Shown: positions 35,679 through 46,360 of the stretch, piece after piece
How the letters are laid out: every line of letters starts with the position of its first letter
Numbering within the stretch: position 1 is the first letter of the stretch
Made by a program: the position numbers and the translations under genes
DNA from: Stictocephala bisonia
Lineage: Eukaryota > Arthropoda > Insecta > Hemiptera > Membracidae
Assembly: GCA_035578905.1 (NCBI GenBank)
Contig: JAQJVL010002636.1
Coordinates: forward strand, 1-64,000
Length of the DNA stretch: 64,000 nt
Direction: 5' to 3'
Notes under the pieces: generated by a model
Database searches by the model: none
What the model was told of the DNA's origin: nothing
The model's input: the letters and a program-made list of their open reading frames with translations, nothing else

Positions 35679-35693
35679 TTATTTTCCCCCTTC
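35679..35693 (-). other. Polypurine tract
   Basis: On the minus strand AAGGGGGAAAATAA directly precedes the TG of the 3' LTR. This is the expected position of the plus-strand DNA primer of an LTR retroelement. Confidence 0.85.
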
Positions 35694-37201
35694 ACAAGAA
35701 AAAAAAAATTTTTTTTTTTTTTTTGAAACCCTATCATCATCACATCTCTAAAAGGACATAATATTTTCTAACCTTAACAACCATTTCTTTCAAAGCTAAC
35801 CTAACCCTTTCCTTTTTCAGATCTCCAAACAAAAAGTTTCTCTCTTAAACTACCATCTTACAAACTACTACAACATTTAAATTTGTTATCACAGTCACTT
35901 GAAACTCGGGTCAAGAGCACAAGACCAGTCCATTGTTGACAGTCATTGTTGTCCCCAGTCCATTATCCATCGGTAGTAGAATGGGACCGCAAGCTTGTCC
36001 CCTCATCAGAACAGCTGACTGCATGGCCGATCGATAAACTAGACCGGTTTTGGGTTGACTACGGCCGTCGTCACACTGCATCCTCCAGCCCACAGCAAGT
36101 GTCTCACATAAACAACAGTTAACCCAAAGAGGCATTAGACAGTGTTGACATACAACGCTCTGTTGCGTGTTCCATGTGATGTAGTGTATGTAGATCGGAG
36201 AGCCATTCAAAAGAATTGTTTTTTTTTTTTTTTTTTTTTTTTTTTTATTTCCCCTTTCAATGAAGTGCTTCAAAATGAGTGCTCAGTGTCGTTCCGTTTG
36301 GTGAAAACCAGGAGTTTCGCAGTCCATAAGTGCTTGGATACAAAAGAAGAAAGAAAAAAAAGTTGGGTGCGTAAGTCCACTCATATTAAAACAAATCACC
36401 AACTAATCAAATTTCAAAATTTTTCCCATTTGCTTCTCCTTTCAGTGTTGTGTTTTGTTTTGTTGTTATTTACAAACAATAGGAACTGGCTGGAAACTGG
36501 TATTGGAAATACATTACAATTAATAAAAAAATACATAATTTTTCAACTTACATCTTGTTCTAGAAGCTCAAAATTCTTTCTTGTACTATTTAACACACTT
36601 ATAATATAACAAGAATACAAATACAGATTAAATTTCAAATACATAATATTCATGGATAATTAACTACTCAATATAATTTACATAAATAAAATTTGTTTAC
36701 TCTTTGTTTACTTTTGTCCACCAAGCAATTTATTCGAACATAAAAATTTCATTAAACTTTAAAAGTAATCACTTTGACAGTCTTAATCTAACAAATTCTA
36801 ATCTAACAATTTTAATCTAACAATTTTAATCTAACAATCATCAAATATTTACATGACATAACATTCTTTTGCTGAAAATACATAATTAATATACTAATTT
36901 CACTTTTCTGAAACTGAAATACAACATGAGCATTAGTAATCCGTTATTTACAAACAGACATATAACATGTAAACAAAATTAGTCATTCATTATCAACTTC
37001 AATAATCAAATAATACATTTTAAATAAATTTCAAATATATCAATTAACCTTGTTTAACCATATATTTAATTACACAATTTTTTTTTTTATAACCTGAAAA
37101 TTATTAATTGCTGAAAACATACATAATTAATTAAAGTTCATAACCCTTCATACATTACCAACTCATATTTACCACCTTCAAGAATAATCTTATTCACTTC
37201 T
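35694..37201 (-). other. Spacer between pol and 3' LTR
   Basis: About 1.5 kb with no convincing gene. Open stretches at 35,911-36,273 (minus) and 36,142-36,609 (plus) cross a T28 homopolymer (36,219-36,246) and lack any signal peptide, membrane segment or cleavage-site pattern expected of an envelope protein. The block around 35,900-36,350 is GC-richer than the rest and may be an inserted fragment. Confidence 0.5.
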
Positions 37202-40200
37202 TTAGACCTTGACATCTTTTATGTGCACTCTTCGCACTTCTTTGGGATTGGACAGCCTCTGCACCAATATGCTCACTGGACTCAGCTGGGCTAGCACCTG
37301 GTACGGACCCTCATAGATGCAATGCAGCTTCTCCTGGAATCCTCGGCTTTGGTCGGACTGCACTCGTGATCTGATGTAGACCTGCTCTCCGATGCGAAGT
37401 GAGTTCCCAGGTTGTCCATCCGCCTTGTGTTTGTTGCGATCTCTCATCCTTCTAAGGTTGTCCACTGCTTTCTCGAACTGCTTTAGTCGGTCTTCTTCAC
37501 TGAGATTCCTCTCCACCAGGTCGTTCAAGCTCCACTTGTTGGTTAACGGATCGTTTTTGGCGTGGTTAAACATTAATTCAAATCCACTAAATCCAGTACT
37601 CTCACATGTGTTGTTGTTTATGGCTAAATTCAATTCACTGATTTCTTTGTCCCATTTATTTTGTTTGTTATGTGCATAGATTTTTAATATAGCTTTCAAA
37701 TTGCGTAAAAACCTTTCACTTTTGTTACCCTGGGGCTGATAAGGTATAGTCGTTTTATGAATTATTCCTTTTTTAAAGAAAAATTGTCTTAATTCATGAG
37801 CTTGAAAGTAAGACGCGTTATCTGACACTATTATTTTAGGCAGTGAGAACAAGCTGAAAATTCGATCATTTAACAATTCTTGAATTTTATTGGATTTAAT
37901 TTCTTTCATAGGGAATAACCAATTAAATTTTGTGAAATCATCCACAACAATAAGCAAGTACTTGTTTTGTTTACTACTCCTAGTTAATGGTCCAAATATA
38001 TCCATGTATAACTTTTCCATAGGCTGCTTCGAGTAACCTGATACTACAGGTCCTTTTAAATATTTATTTGTACTTTTACATTTTTTACACAATTCACACT
38101 TTTGCACTAACTTTTTTATATCTTCATGTAAATTAGGCCTATAAAAGTACTGGTTTACTTTTCTAAAAGTGTTAGCTATTCCAGGATGTCCACCATAGGT
38201 TGACGTGTGATAATACTCAAACACCATGTTTATTAATTCTTCGGGTAAATAAACCCTATCCTTACTTCGATTGTTATATTTATACATTACACCATTTTTC
38301 AAAAAATATTTTTCATTGTTAGTTTTGTTTCTTATACTACATATAATTTTTATAATTTCCGGATCCTTATTCTGATATTCAGATAACTGTACACATGACA
38401 TAGGAAAGTCTGTTATGTTAGTTATAAACAGTCTATTGAGGCTATTTTGTTTGACAATAACAGGTTCTACAGTGGGTGAAACATCGCTAATCTCTTCCTT
38501 ATCTACATCCATTGTTTGTACAACCGACTGATCATAACAATGAACTAAAATGTCCTCACTTGGAACTTCCTCTTCATTATTGCTAAATATTCTACTTAGA
38601 TAGTCTGCTAATACATTATCTTTACCCTTAATTATTTCTACTTTAAATGGTAAACTCAGAATTATTTCACACCATCTTGCTAGTTTTCCTAATTTTCTAC
38701 AATGTGTTAGAATCCAAGCTAAGGCACTATTGTCACACCTCAAAGTGAATGGCTTTACTTCCAAATAACTATAAAATTTCTGTATTGAGGCTGTTACAGC
38801 TAAGCATTCCTTATGGTAAATACTCATTACTTTTTCACCTTGATTTAGTTTTTTAGAATAAAAAGCTACTGGCTTAAGATCGGTTCCCTCATACTGTAAT
38901 AAACATGCTCCAACTGCATTGTTACTGGCATCAGTGTGTAGAATAAACTCTTGCTCATAATTAGGTATTTTTAATACTGGCGGATTGCTAATTATTGTTT
39001 TTATCTTATCAAAACTTTCCTGACACTTGGAATTCCATTCAAATTTAACATTTTTCTTCCTTAATTCATTTAAAGGAGCTGCAAGTTCAGCATAATTTGG
39101 AATAAATTTAGCAAAATAACTGGACATTCCTATAAATCGACTTACAGCTTTGCTATTGGTAGGGGGTTTGGCACTTAAAATTGAACTGGTGCGCTCAGGA
39201 TCTATTGTAACTTGATTATGGCTGATTAGATATCCTAAAAACTTTATTTCTTTAAATACAAATTTTACTTTTTCTGGGTTAACAGTGAGGTTCCATTTAT
39301 TGAGTCTTTCAGTAACTTCTTTAATATGTTGTAAATGTTCATTTAATGTCTTGGAATAAATTATTAAATCGTCCACATAATTAATAACACACTTGAATTT
39401 CAGTCCCTCCAGTACTCTATTTAAATAACTGGATAACAAAGATGAGCCTAAATGAAGACCAAATGGAATGCGATTGAATTCAAAGCTTTCAAATGGTGTA
39501 CTAAAACTTGTTATTCTTTTACTTTCTTCCGATAATCTAATTTGGTGAAAACTGCTACATAAATCTAAGACTGTAAAATATTTTGCTCCTTCGAGGAAAT
39601 GGTGAATATCATGCAAGTCACCCAGCGGTGTGTTTACTTTCTCTATTTTCTTGTTTACTTCTGAATAATTAATAACTAGCCTATATTTGTCTTCACCCTT
39701 CGGTACTAAGAATGCAGGGCTATTGTAAGGTGATTGACTAGGTCTAATAATATTTTGTTTAAGTAAATCATCTAATATATTTTTCAAAATTTTCATCTTA
39801 GCAGGATTAACGGGATATGGTCTAATATTGACAGGAGTAGTATCATTCAACTTAATTGTATATTCATAATCTATTCCACTGCCTATTTTATTAGTGTAAA
39901 CATTTGGATATTTTTCTATTAAATCAACTACTTCTTCCTTGACTTCACTACAGCCAATATTTACTTGTTTACTAACATTGTTTACATTAATTCTTATGTT
40001 AGCTAAACTGTGAATGAATTCGATTTTTACATTAGGCTTGAAGTTAAAATAACACTGGTTACTTTTCAAGTCTACTACCAACTCACTTTGTTTAATAAAT
40101 TGACTCCCAATTATCATAGCATAACTTAATTGTTTACTTACTTGGACAAGTATTTTCCAAGTAAATTCATTTATTTTTATTTTTAAATTACACTGCCCCA

Positions 40201-40555
40201 GTATCTTCATTTCACTTTGACTCGCTGTACGACACTTAATATCTGACCTATTCAACTGTAACTTAGGACAACATGCTTTTAATTTGTTAAACAAATCTTC
40301 ACTAATTACATTAATTGAACTTCCAGTATCAATTAATGCTTCCTGTTTCACTTTGTTGTTTACTATAACTTCAATAGTTGGTAAAATGTTTAGACTGTGT
40401 TCCATATTATCAGTGTTATTGTTTACACTTGAGTGAGTCATCTTGTCGTCTGCTGTGTTGTTGTGTATGGGTTTGTTTTTGTTTACATTTTGCTGGATTT
40501 CTGGGAGGGGATCGACACGAGATCCGAATTTGGCCAACTCCCTCCCATAATCTAG
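37202..40555 (-). CDS. pol: Ty3/Gypsy pol polyprotein (PR-RT-RNaseH-IN)
   Basis: It has no ATG of its own at the front and is expected as a gag-pol product after the -1 slip at 40,555-40,561. Counting from codon 40,537, the protease active site is LIDTGSS (about residue 70). The reverse transcriptase has FTVLDLCSSF (325) and YVDD (387-390). RNase H has LHTDAS (D536), an E near 577, D602 and D645. Integrase begins with an H-x6-H-x29-C-x2-C zinc finger (777-817), then MDIFGP (D846), VSDNAS (D906) and KSERF (E941). The D-to-E gap is one residue shorter than the usual 35. The C-terminus has a YEGPYQVL motif of the GPY/F type and no chromodomain. The frame is open over 1,111 codons. It makes the enzymes for processing, cDNA synthesis and integration. 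Confidence 0.93.
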   Translation of the reverse strand, partial: LDYGRELAKFGSRVDPLPEIQQNVNKNKPIHNNTADDKMTHSSVNNNTDNMEHSLNILPTIEVIVNNKVKQEALIDTGSSINVISEDLFNKLKACCPKLQLNRSDIKCRTASQSEMKILGQCNLKIKINEFTWKILVQVSKQLSYAMIIGSQFIKQSELVVDLKSNQCYFNFKPNVKIEFIHSLANIRINVNNVSKQVNIGCSEVKEEVVDLIEKYPNVYTNKIGSGIDYEYTIKLNDTTPVNIRPYPVNPAKMKILKNILDDLLKQNIIRPSQSPYNSPAFLVPKGEDKYRLVINYSEVNKKIEKVNTPLGDLHDIHHFLEGAKYFTVLDLCSSFHQIRLSEESKRITSFSTPFESFEFNRIPFGLHLGSSLLSSYLNRVLEGLKFKCVINYVDDLIIYSKTLNEHLQHIKEVTERLNKWNLTVNPEKVKFVFKEIKFLGYLISHNQVTIDPERTSSILSAKPPTNSKAVSRFIGMSSYFAKFIPNYAELAAPLNELRKKNVKFEWNSKCQESFDKIKTIISNPPVLKIPNYEQEFILHTDASNNAVGACLLQYEGTDLKPVAFYSKKLNQGEKVMSIYHKECLAVTASIQKFYSYLEVKPFTLRCDNSALAWILTHCRKLGKLARWCEIILSLPFKVEIIKGKDNVLADYLSRIFSNNEEEVPSEDILVHCYDQSVVQTMDVDKEEISDVSPTVEPVIVKQNSLNRLFITNITDFPMSCVQLSEYQNKDPEIIKIICSIRNKTNNEKYFLKNGVMYKYNNRSKDRVYLPEELINMVFEYYHTSTYGGHPGIANTFRKVNQYFYRPNLHEDIKKLVQKCELCKKCKSTNKYLKGPVVSGYSKQPMEKLYMDIFGPLTRSSKQNKYLLIVVDDFTKFNWLFPMKEIKSNKIQELLNDRIFSLFSLPKIIVSDNASYFQAHELRQFFFKKGIIHKTTIPYQPQGNKSERFLRNLKAILKIYAHNKQNKWDKEISELNLAINNNTCESTGFSGFELMFNHAKNDPLTNKWSLNDLVERNLSEEDRLKQFEKAVDNLRRMRDRNKHKADGQPGNSLRIGEQVYIRSRVQSDQSRGFQEKLHCIYEGPYQVLAQLSPVSILVQRLSNPKEVRRVHIKDVKV

Positions 40556-40561
40556 TTTTTT
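40503..40561 (-). promoter_or_regulatory. -1 ribosomal frameshift signal (slippery site and stem-loop)
   Basis: On the minus strand the last gag codons are CCA AAA AAC TAG. They contain the heptamer A AAA AAC (40,561-40,555) in the correct phase for simultaneous tRNA slippage. Eight bases later, GGGAGGG (40,546-40,540) can pair with CCCTCCC (40,509-40,503) across a 30-nt loop. The pol frame is exactly -1 relative to gag and is open through this site. Heptamer, spacer length and downstream stem all match the standard eukaryotic and viral -1 signal. Confidence 0.85.
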
Positions 40562-41952
40562 GGCTTCTGTGTTGTAATCTCCTTTTGTGTAAAACTTGTT
40601 CCGGGTCTATTGTATTTTACTGGGTTGTATTGTTTATTGGGTGGTGTGAAAACTTTGTTGTACTGCTGTGTGTGCTTCTGTGTGTTTCTATTTTGATAGC
40701 AATCCCTCGCTATGTGTCCATATTTATTACATATAAAACATGTTTTTCGATCTTCTACATTGTTTACATTACGGCTAGCGCTATGCTTAGGTGGTAGGTA
40801 TCCTCTTACCTCTCTACGTTGTACATCGTTGTAACATACATTTTGTACTTGAATACACATGCTATCTAGGTCTGCATAGCTGGTAGGATTGCCCACAAAT
40901 ACTAATTTAGCTCTAGTTTCTGGATTTAATCCTAATTTGACAATGTCTACTACTTCTTCTTCGGTGTATCTAGTATTAAGTACCTCACTATAGATTTTCA
41001 ATTCATTTATATATACTTCTAATGGTTCCCCAGACTTCTGTGGACGGTTTACCATTGTTTTCTTTAAGTTTTCTCTCAGCCCCATTGGAACGAATTGTTT
41101 TAGTATAATAAGATGAGTTTCACTTACAGTGTCCCTCTCTTCTTTACACTTTAATATTTTACTATACAAAGGACCGTTAGCATATCCCAAGATAATCTCT
41201 AAAATCTCACTATCTTTTAACTTTGTTTCATTTTTCAAAGCTAACATGTTTTTAATGAATTTGATCAACAAGCTAGCGTTTAACCCATCTGTTACCTCAA
41301 ATCTATTTAGATACCGCTCTAGTGGATTAGGTAGGCGAGAATAATTCAACGTAACATTTCGTTGACAGTTGAAATTATCTGCCATTTCTGGAGATGCGAC
41401 TCCGTTCAAGGGTGCGCTTATCGATTGGCTCATTAGAACCGGTTTCTGCATTCCCCTTACTAAGCTTTGTTCAAACTCGTCTTCAATTTCGCCGTTTCTA
41501 GTTATCTCCTGCTCTATATTGTCCTTCTCTGCTAAATCAATGTTAATTTTCCCTACCATTTCCTTCAAGGAATTTAAATTTTCCTCGAGGGATGACACTT
41601 TAGCTAAAGCGGCTTCATTACTTACAAACAACCCTTTTAGACCCTTTAATCTTAATTCGTAATGAGCTAACTTAGCTTCAATACGGATTATATCACTTAA
41701 ACATCTACTTTCCACCACACCCTCAATTCTTTCTTTCAGATTTTCCAAGTTTACTTTAATGAACTCATATTCCTCTCCACCTACTACATGGCCGGACAGG
41801 TAACCTATATTAGGCCTAACACCTAACTTGACAAGCTCTCTAAGTTTCTTTCTTAAATCACCCACTAGTATGCTGTCTTCTACTTCTATTCCTCTTAAAC
41901 GTGCTTCATACATAAGTTCTTTCTTCAGTAGAAAGTCTACCTTGAGTGCCAT
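40552..41952 (-). CDS. gag: Gag protein with SAP-like N-terminus and zinc knuckle
   Basis: A 466-residue frame starts at a true ATG (41,952) and stops at TAG (40,552-40,554). The N-terminus (DFLLKKELMYEARLRGIEVE, then a KKLRELVKLG helix) looks like a SAP-type helix-extended-loop-helix, seen in several insect Gypsy gags. A long helical stretch with coiled-coil character follows (residues 60-150), then the capsid-like middle (NPLERYLNRFEVTDG to RYTEEEVVDIVKLGL). A single CCHC zinc knuckle, CFICNKYGHIARDC, lies near residues 404-417, then a basic Gln/Asn-rich tail. Gag packages the element RNA into particles. The gene is intact and overlaps the frameshift signal. Confidence 0.92.
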   Translation of the reverse strand: MALKVDFLLKKELMYEARLRGIEVEDSILVGDLRKKLRELVKLGVRPNIGYLSGHVVGGEEYEFIKVNLENLKERIEGVVESRCLSDIIRIEAKLAHYELRLKGLKGLFVSNEAALAKVSSLEENLNSLKEMVGKINIDLAEKDNIEQEITRNGEIEDEFEQSLVRGMQKPVLMSQSISAPLNGVASPEMADNFNCQRNVTLNYSRLPNPLERYLNRFEVTDGLNASLLIKFIKNMLALKNETKLKDSEILEIILGYANGPLYSKILKCKEERDTVSETHLIILKQFVPMGLRENLKKTMVNRPQKSGEPLEVYINELKIYSEVLNTRYTEEEVVDIVKLGLNPETRAKLVFVGNPTSYADLDSMCIQVQNVCYNDVQRREVRGYLPPKHSASRNVNNVEDRKTCFICNKYGHIARDCYQNRNTQKHTQQYNKVFTPPNKQYNPVKYNRPGTSFTQKEITTQKPKN

Positions 41953-42074
41953 CTTCTCAATTTATTTAATATTAAATTTTCTTTTAAAATCTGGTCTGAG
42001 ATAATTGGTTATAAGCACACACTTCTATTTTTAAACGTCTCTCTGTTGTTCAACTAGCAGAGTAGCGCACTTAA
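41953..42074 (-). other. Leader with unusual primer-binding region
   Basis: The 122 bp between the 5' LTR and gag do not start with a TGG-type primer-binding site. Read on the plus strand, AGCAGAGTAGCGCA (42,057-42,070) lies four bases from the LTR. It matches the 5' end of eukaryotic initiator tRNA-Met (AGCAGAGTGGCGCA, from memory) at 13 of 14 positions. The element RNA would therefore be complementary to the 5' end of that tRNA rather than to its 3' end. Confidence 0.5.
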
Positions 42075-43357
42075 TGTAGCCTTAATTTAAGCTACTATTT
42101 ATTTTTGATATGTTGAACAACTTAAATGAGAGATTTAAATAAAAATTCTTCAATGATAAAAAGTTTCTTTATTTTTTTTTTTATAAATAACTTCAACAAA
42201 TTAAACTGGTTTCTTCTTAAAATAATAATAAAAACGAAAATAAAAAAAATCTCTTCTTTTATTGACTCAATGGAACATAAATAAATTAAAACAAATTAAA
42301 TCAAATATCTTCAGACCAGAACCTTTTTTATTAGGCCCACTGTATCAATAAATCTCTTTAAATTCTCAATTTCAAAAAATTTACTTAAATTGAAGATTTT
42401 CCTTAAATTGACAAATATTGCAAAATTGCCTCAAAATTCTTAATTTGAAAAATTGAATTATTTGAAAACTGAAAATTGAAAATTGAAATTCTTAAATTTG
42501 AAATTTAAATTGAAAAGTTGAAATAGAAATTGCAAAGTTGAAATTGCCAAAGTTGAAATTCTTAAATTGAAATTGCCTCCGGGAGATCTGAAAAAAAATA
42601 AATAACCAGCTTTTAGTGTCTTGAAACATTTTCCTTTCTACAAAATTTTTAAACAGAAGGCAAAGCACTCCAAGAACTGTCACTAGAAGAGTGACTACAA
42701 ACAAGAACAAGTTTTAACCGCGCATGCTTGGTGGATCTTACCCTATCTACTAAATCCCTACTGAAAACCCTAACTAGAGAAAACTTGTAAAAATTACTTA
42801 CGTAGCTGTCCTGGAGGTTTTAACCCACAACGTGACCACAAACAAAGCGCGACATACGCACACACACTCACTAGCGACAAGGAAAATTGCCGATCCGGAA
42901 AACAAGACTCCGAACGGTTAAAATCGCCGTGAAGAACAAACGTGGTCACTCGCCAAAAGATTACTTCCAACTGCTCGAACGCCCGCAAACCTTCCACCAA
43001 CGGACTTACCCCCTCCTTACTCTAGAAGCTAAAGCAACCAATAAGAACCCTCTAAACCAGGACAACCGAACAGGTAAGACTCACTAAACATGTAGACTTC
43101 AGAAAACATGTCGCATGAAATTGACAGGAAATTAACAACGTGAATATACTGGTTATTTAGCTAATTTAAATGGGAAAAAACTACTTTTTTATTTGAAAGG
43201 GGAAGATTCTGAATTTTTCTCAAAACTTGGAGAATTTATATTGAAAACTTTTGGTAAAAGAACCAAACACCTAAATCTCTCAGTTCTTACAATATTTAAC
43301 ATTTTCTAGACACAATTCTCTAAAATCATTATAATGAGACAATTAACAATTGTTACA
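42075..43357 (-). repeat. Right LTR (5' LTR of the element)
   Basis: 1,283 bp, almost identical to the left LTR, with the same TG...CA ends. It carries a different version of the AAATTGAAA-rich tract (42,470-42,575), including extra AAGTTGAAATTG-like units. It should hold the promoter for minus-strand transcription; I could not place a specific start site. Confidence 0.95.
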
Positions 43358-43361
43358 AACA
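43358..43361. other. Target-site duplication AACA (right)
   Basis: Matches AACA at 34,405-34,408 and directly follows the TACA end of the right LTR. Confidence 0.85.
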
Positions 43362-43559
43362 TAACCGTAGTACACATGCTTAGTACGGGCGTCTCTACAA
43401 CATTTTCCGGGTACTATAAACACGTTTTCAAACTATAATTCTTACAGTAACTAGATATTGTGTTTGATATAAATACAAGTAATAGTTTGAGGGCAGATAC
43501 TCGAGAAACAAGAGGTAATGGCAACAGTCAAACAATAAAGTTTACGCAATTCCTGTGTG

Positions 43560-43815
43560 TCAAGATACAATTAATTATTCCAGTTGCTTGCTAAGAAAAT
43601 GCTACGAGATGAGTTTCCAGGAAAAGATATTATGCGTACTTTTGATGAACGAGTTGTCACATCAACAACTACAAATGTCTCGAACATTTCTCCTGCCTCG
43701 CACGAAGAAGCAGATGGACGCCTACTTCTGCATGTTAGCTTGCAGCAGAATGCGGACGTAGTCGTACATTAATACGAACTGTAGATTCAGATGTAGTGCT
43801 ATTATTTCTTTGGCT
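43560..43815 (+). pseudogene. Remnant of a HEEADTR/RTVDTDV-type repeat-associated gene
   Basis: The frame reads LAKKMLRDEFPGKDIMRTFD, then a conserved-looking SHEEADGRLLLHVSLQQNAD. After a frameshift comes IRTVDSDVVLLFLW. Proteins with (C/S)HEEADTR...LLLH followed by RTVDTDVVV are widespread as multi-copy, uncharacterised, transposon-associated genes in insects and cnidarians; this is from memory of such sequences, and their function is not established. Only about 85 codons remain, with at least one frameshift. It lies about 200 bp beyond the LTR retrotransposon, so the retrotransposon may have landed in or beside this older element. Confidence 0.45.
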
Positions 43816-43818
43816 TTC

Positions 43819-44030
43819 TCAGTGGTTTTCCTTTTTATCGTTCCCCAGTTGTTTGCCTGTTCTTTCTCCCATTCTCATGTAATGCCTGATTAAAAAAAGA
43901 TGTTTTAATTCCTTTATGTGTATTTTCTTCTGGTGTATTCTCTTGGGTGTGAGTTTGATTTTGATTCTTGTGAGGTAATGGTCTGAGTCTGTGTTGGCCA
44001 CTCTTCGTACTTGTACGTGTGGCACTTGTT
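43819..44030 (-). pseudogene. LINE endonuclease-domain end (SDH motif)
   Basis: On the minus strand the frame reads VQVRRVANTDSDHYLTRIKI, then KLTPKR. V(R)xxR, A, SDHYL, then a basic beta strand is the last conserved motif of the apurinic-type endonuclease of RTE/Jockey-like LINEs; SDH supplies the catalytic Asp-His. Only about 65 codons survive, with no reverse transcriptase nearby on this strand. Confidence 0.45.
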
Positions 44031-46360
44031 TCTTATCTTTAGTGTTACTTTTGTAATAAGTATTATGTAATAATTTATTGTTGTTATTATTATTATTTTT
44101 CTATATATTAAATTAATTTATGTCCATTTCATACATCCCGGCTCAAGAGATGTAAAGGTTTCAACGGCAAGATGTACAATATTAACAATATATATTTGAC
44201 AATGTATGGAATATTACTGAATTCTGTACTGTACATTATTTTTCTTCTAATTATTGTATTGAATAGTTAAAACTTATCTTATTAGTATGTTTTTAGTTTT
44301 CTTTTTAAAAGAAAATAAAACTTACATATTCTTTTGAAAGTCAACATTTATTCATGAATAGGAAAAATTTCAATAACTAGATTTAATATTTTAAGATTCA
44401 CAAAGATACTATATCGCTTTCTCAAATCAATATAAATTATATCGTTTTCTTTACGTTTTTACTAAGCAAGGCTGCTTTGCTTTGGCTTATATTCACCAGC
44501 TATTTGTGATGAAGTACAAGTTATGTATACTATTTGAAAGGTAATTATCTAGCAAACAAATATATATTAAGACATGTTTTCACCTATAGATAACGGATTT
44601 CACGTTATTTAGGAAAATGTATAAAAAAATTAAAATTAAGAAGAATTCTTTAAGTAAAGCAAACAATATTTCGTGTATAGTTAAAGTAAACATTAGTGTC
44701 ATATATACCGTTTGAAAGCGTGTTTTCTCTTGTGTAATAATCACTGATAATATGGGTAAATATATTGTTACAAAATGGAGTTATGCACGAAAATGTACAA
44801 GCATGTCAAACAATTTTGGCAGTCATATTGATGACGTCAAAGAAACCGATAGAGAGGAGAAAGATTTGTGTCCCGGGCTTTTTCGACTCGTCCAATCATC
44901 TATCCCAGTTCAAAAGGGCCCATTGGTTGCTAGATGTGAAACTTTTTGTGCTTAGATATACCACTATTAGATTTGTATATAATAGTAAGAAAGATATAGC
45001 CTATGTAGATTCCTACCCAACCTTAAATAGGCTAACCTATAGAAATAAGGAGACTGTCGACTCATATCGGTCCCGTGAAGCTGATTTCCTGTTCTATTAA
45101 ATTAGTTCTTGTCGTATCTTCACAGGTAGCGCCAGTGGTCTCCCTCTCTCTGTATCTTTCCAGCACCCGCTGAAGTTACTATTTGTCGCGCTAATAGTAC
45201 GCCAAAAAGTCACCCAAGCACTTGTTTGTGAATATTCACCGTTTAATAGCACAAGTGCGTGTCTATAGTAAATGCATTACTTTGGTCTCTCTGTTTCTCT
45301 GGCCAATGCCTAAATACAACCTATACCTAAACTTTACCAAATGTTGACTTAACCTCAATCTTACTGAAACCTAACCTAAATGTAATCTAAACCTAAAGTT
45401 ATATTTTAGAGCATAGCTAAAAGGTACTGCTACATTTATCAAGATTAAATTTCTTTGTTATCGCTCAAGTTATCTCTACATTAGAAAATGTTTGGATAAT
45501 TCAGCTCAAAACATAATGAATCGATTAATTCAACAAATTATCCCCAATAACTTAATAAGTCCGGATCAAGGAACAATAAAAGTCAAGTAGGAGGCTCTCT
45601 AGTTGTTTCCTGAACTCTAAGTGGTTGGACTTTACGTCAACTGAAAGTGAATTAGTTGTAGAGAAGGTAAACTCCACCATAATGTGGTCAAAGTACACAC
45701 CTTGTCATCACAACTTTATTGATTTACTAATATTAGTCATTACATTTTTCACTACACTACTATGAGTTTAGCTGTTTTCGTTATGTGTTTACAACCTGCG
45801 AAACATCATATTTTCAACAGCTGTCTATTGTTTACTACCGAAAGTAACATTGTTTACAACCGAAAATTTTTCACAGTCAAGAACACCTGTTTTTATTCCA
45901 TAGTGTAGTGAAAAGTATCGTTCAAAACTCGAGTGAAAGTGTTTTGTATGTTCTCGACCATTCGAAGTGCTCGACAAGTCTCGCACTTCAAACATATGGT
46001 CTCGAACATGCAAAACCCCACTTTCCACTCTTGTTATGAAATATACTATTGTCTAACTATCCAAGCGTATGTTATATTTTTATATATATATTAAATTACG
46101 CGTGACTTTGTTTATGTTTGACTTTGCACCTAATTATCAAACCTGAAAAATAGATCGAAAAATTGCAGAAATATAGTCACTAAATACATATTCCATATGT
46201 TTTGTATTCAGTGGTATAGCACATTCATCCTAATACCCATAATCCTTATGGTAACATGTAACATGATTTCAATTAACTAAAGATGTAAATCTTTATAACA
46301 TTAAATTATAATTAATAAACTACATACGTTACAAAATAATGTGTGATAGGGTTTACTACA
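44031..46360. other. AT-rich intergenic, nothing recognised
   Basis: No RNA gene or domain seen. Open stretches at 44,752-45,100 have no recognisable motif. Confidence 0.45.

Larger units (their letters stand above)
34409..43357 (-). mobile_element. Ty3/Gypsy-type LTR retrotransposon, near-complete
   Basis: The element spans 8,949 bp and is transcribed on the minus strand. In that sense it runs: 5' LTR (42,075-43,357), a leader of about 120 bp, gag (40,552-41,952), a -1 frameshift into pol (to 37,202), a spacer of about 1.5 kb, a polypurine tract (35,679-35,693) and the 3' LTR (34,409-35,678). The pol order is protease, reverse transcriptase, RNase H, integrase, which is the Ty3/Gypsy (Metaviridae) order. 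No envelope-like gene is recognised. The LTRs differ mainly by indels in an A/T-rich repeat tract, so insertion was recent. gag and pol are uninterrupted in this copy. Confidence 0.93.

Noticed and set aside
35694..37201. Possible envelope gene downstream of pol
   Set aside because: No long frame, signal peptide, membrane anchor or cleavage pattern is present. The open stretches cross a T28 homopolymer.
44752..45100. Two overlapping plus-strand frames of 67 and 111 codons
   Set aside because: No domain, no repeat relation and no splice context make either convincing.
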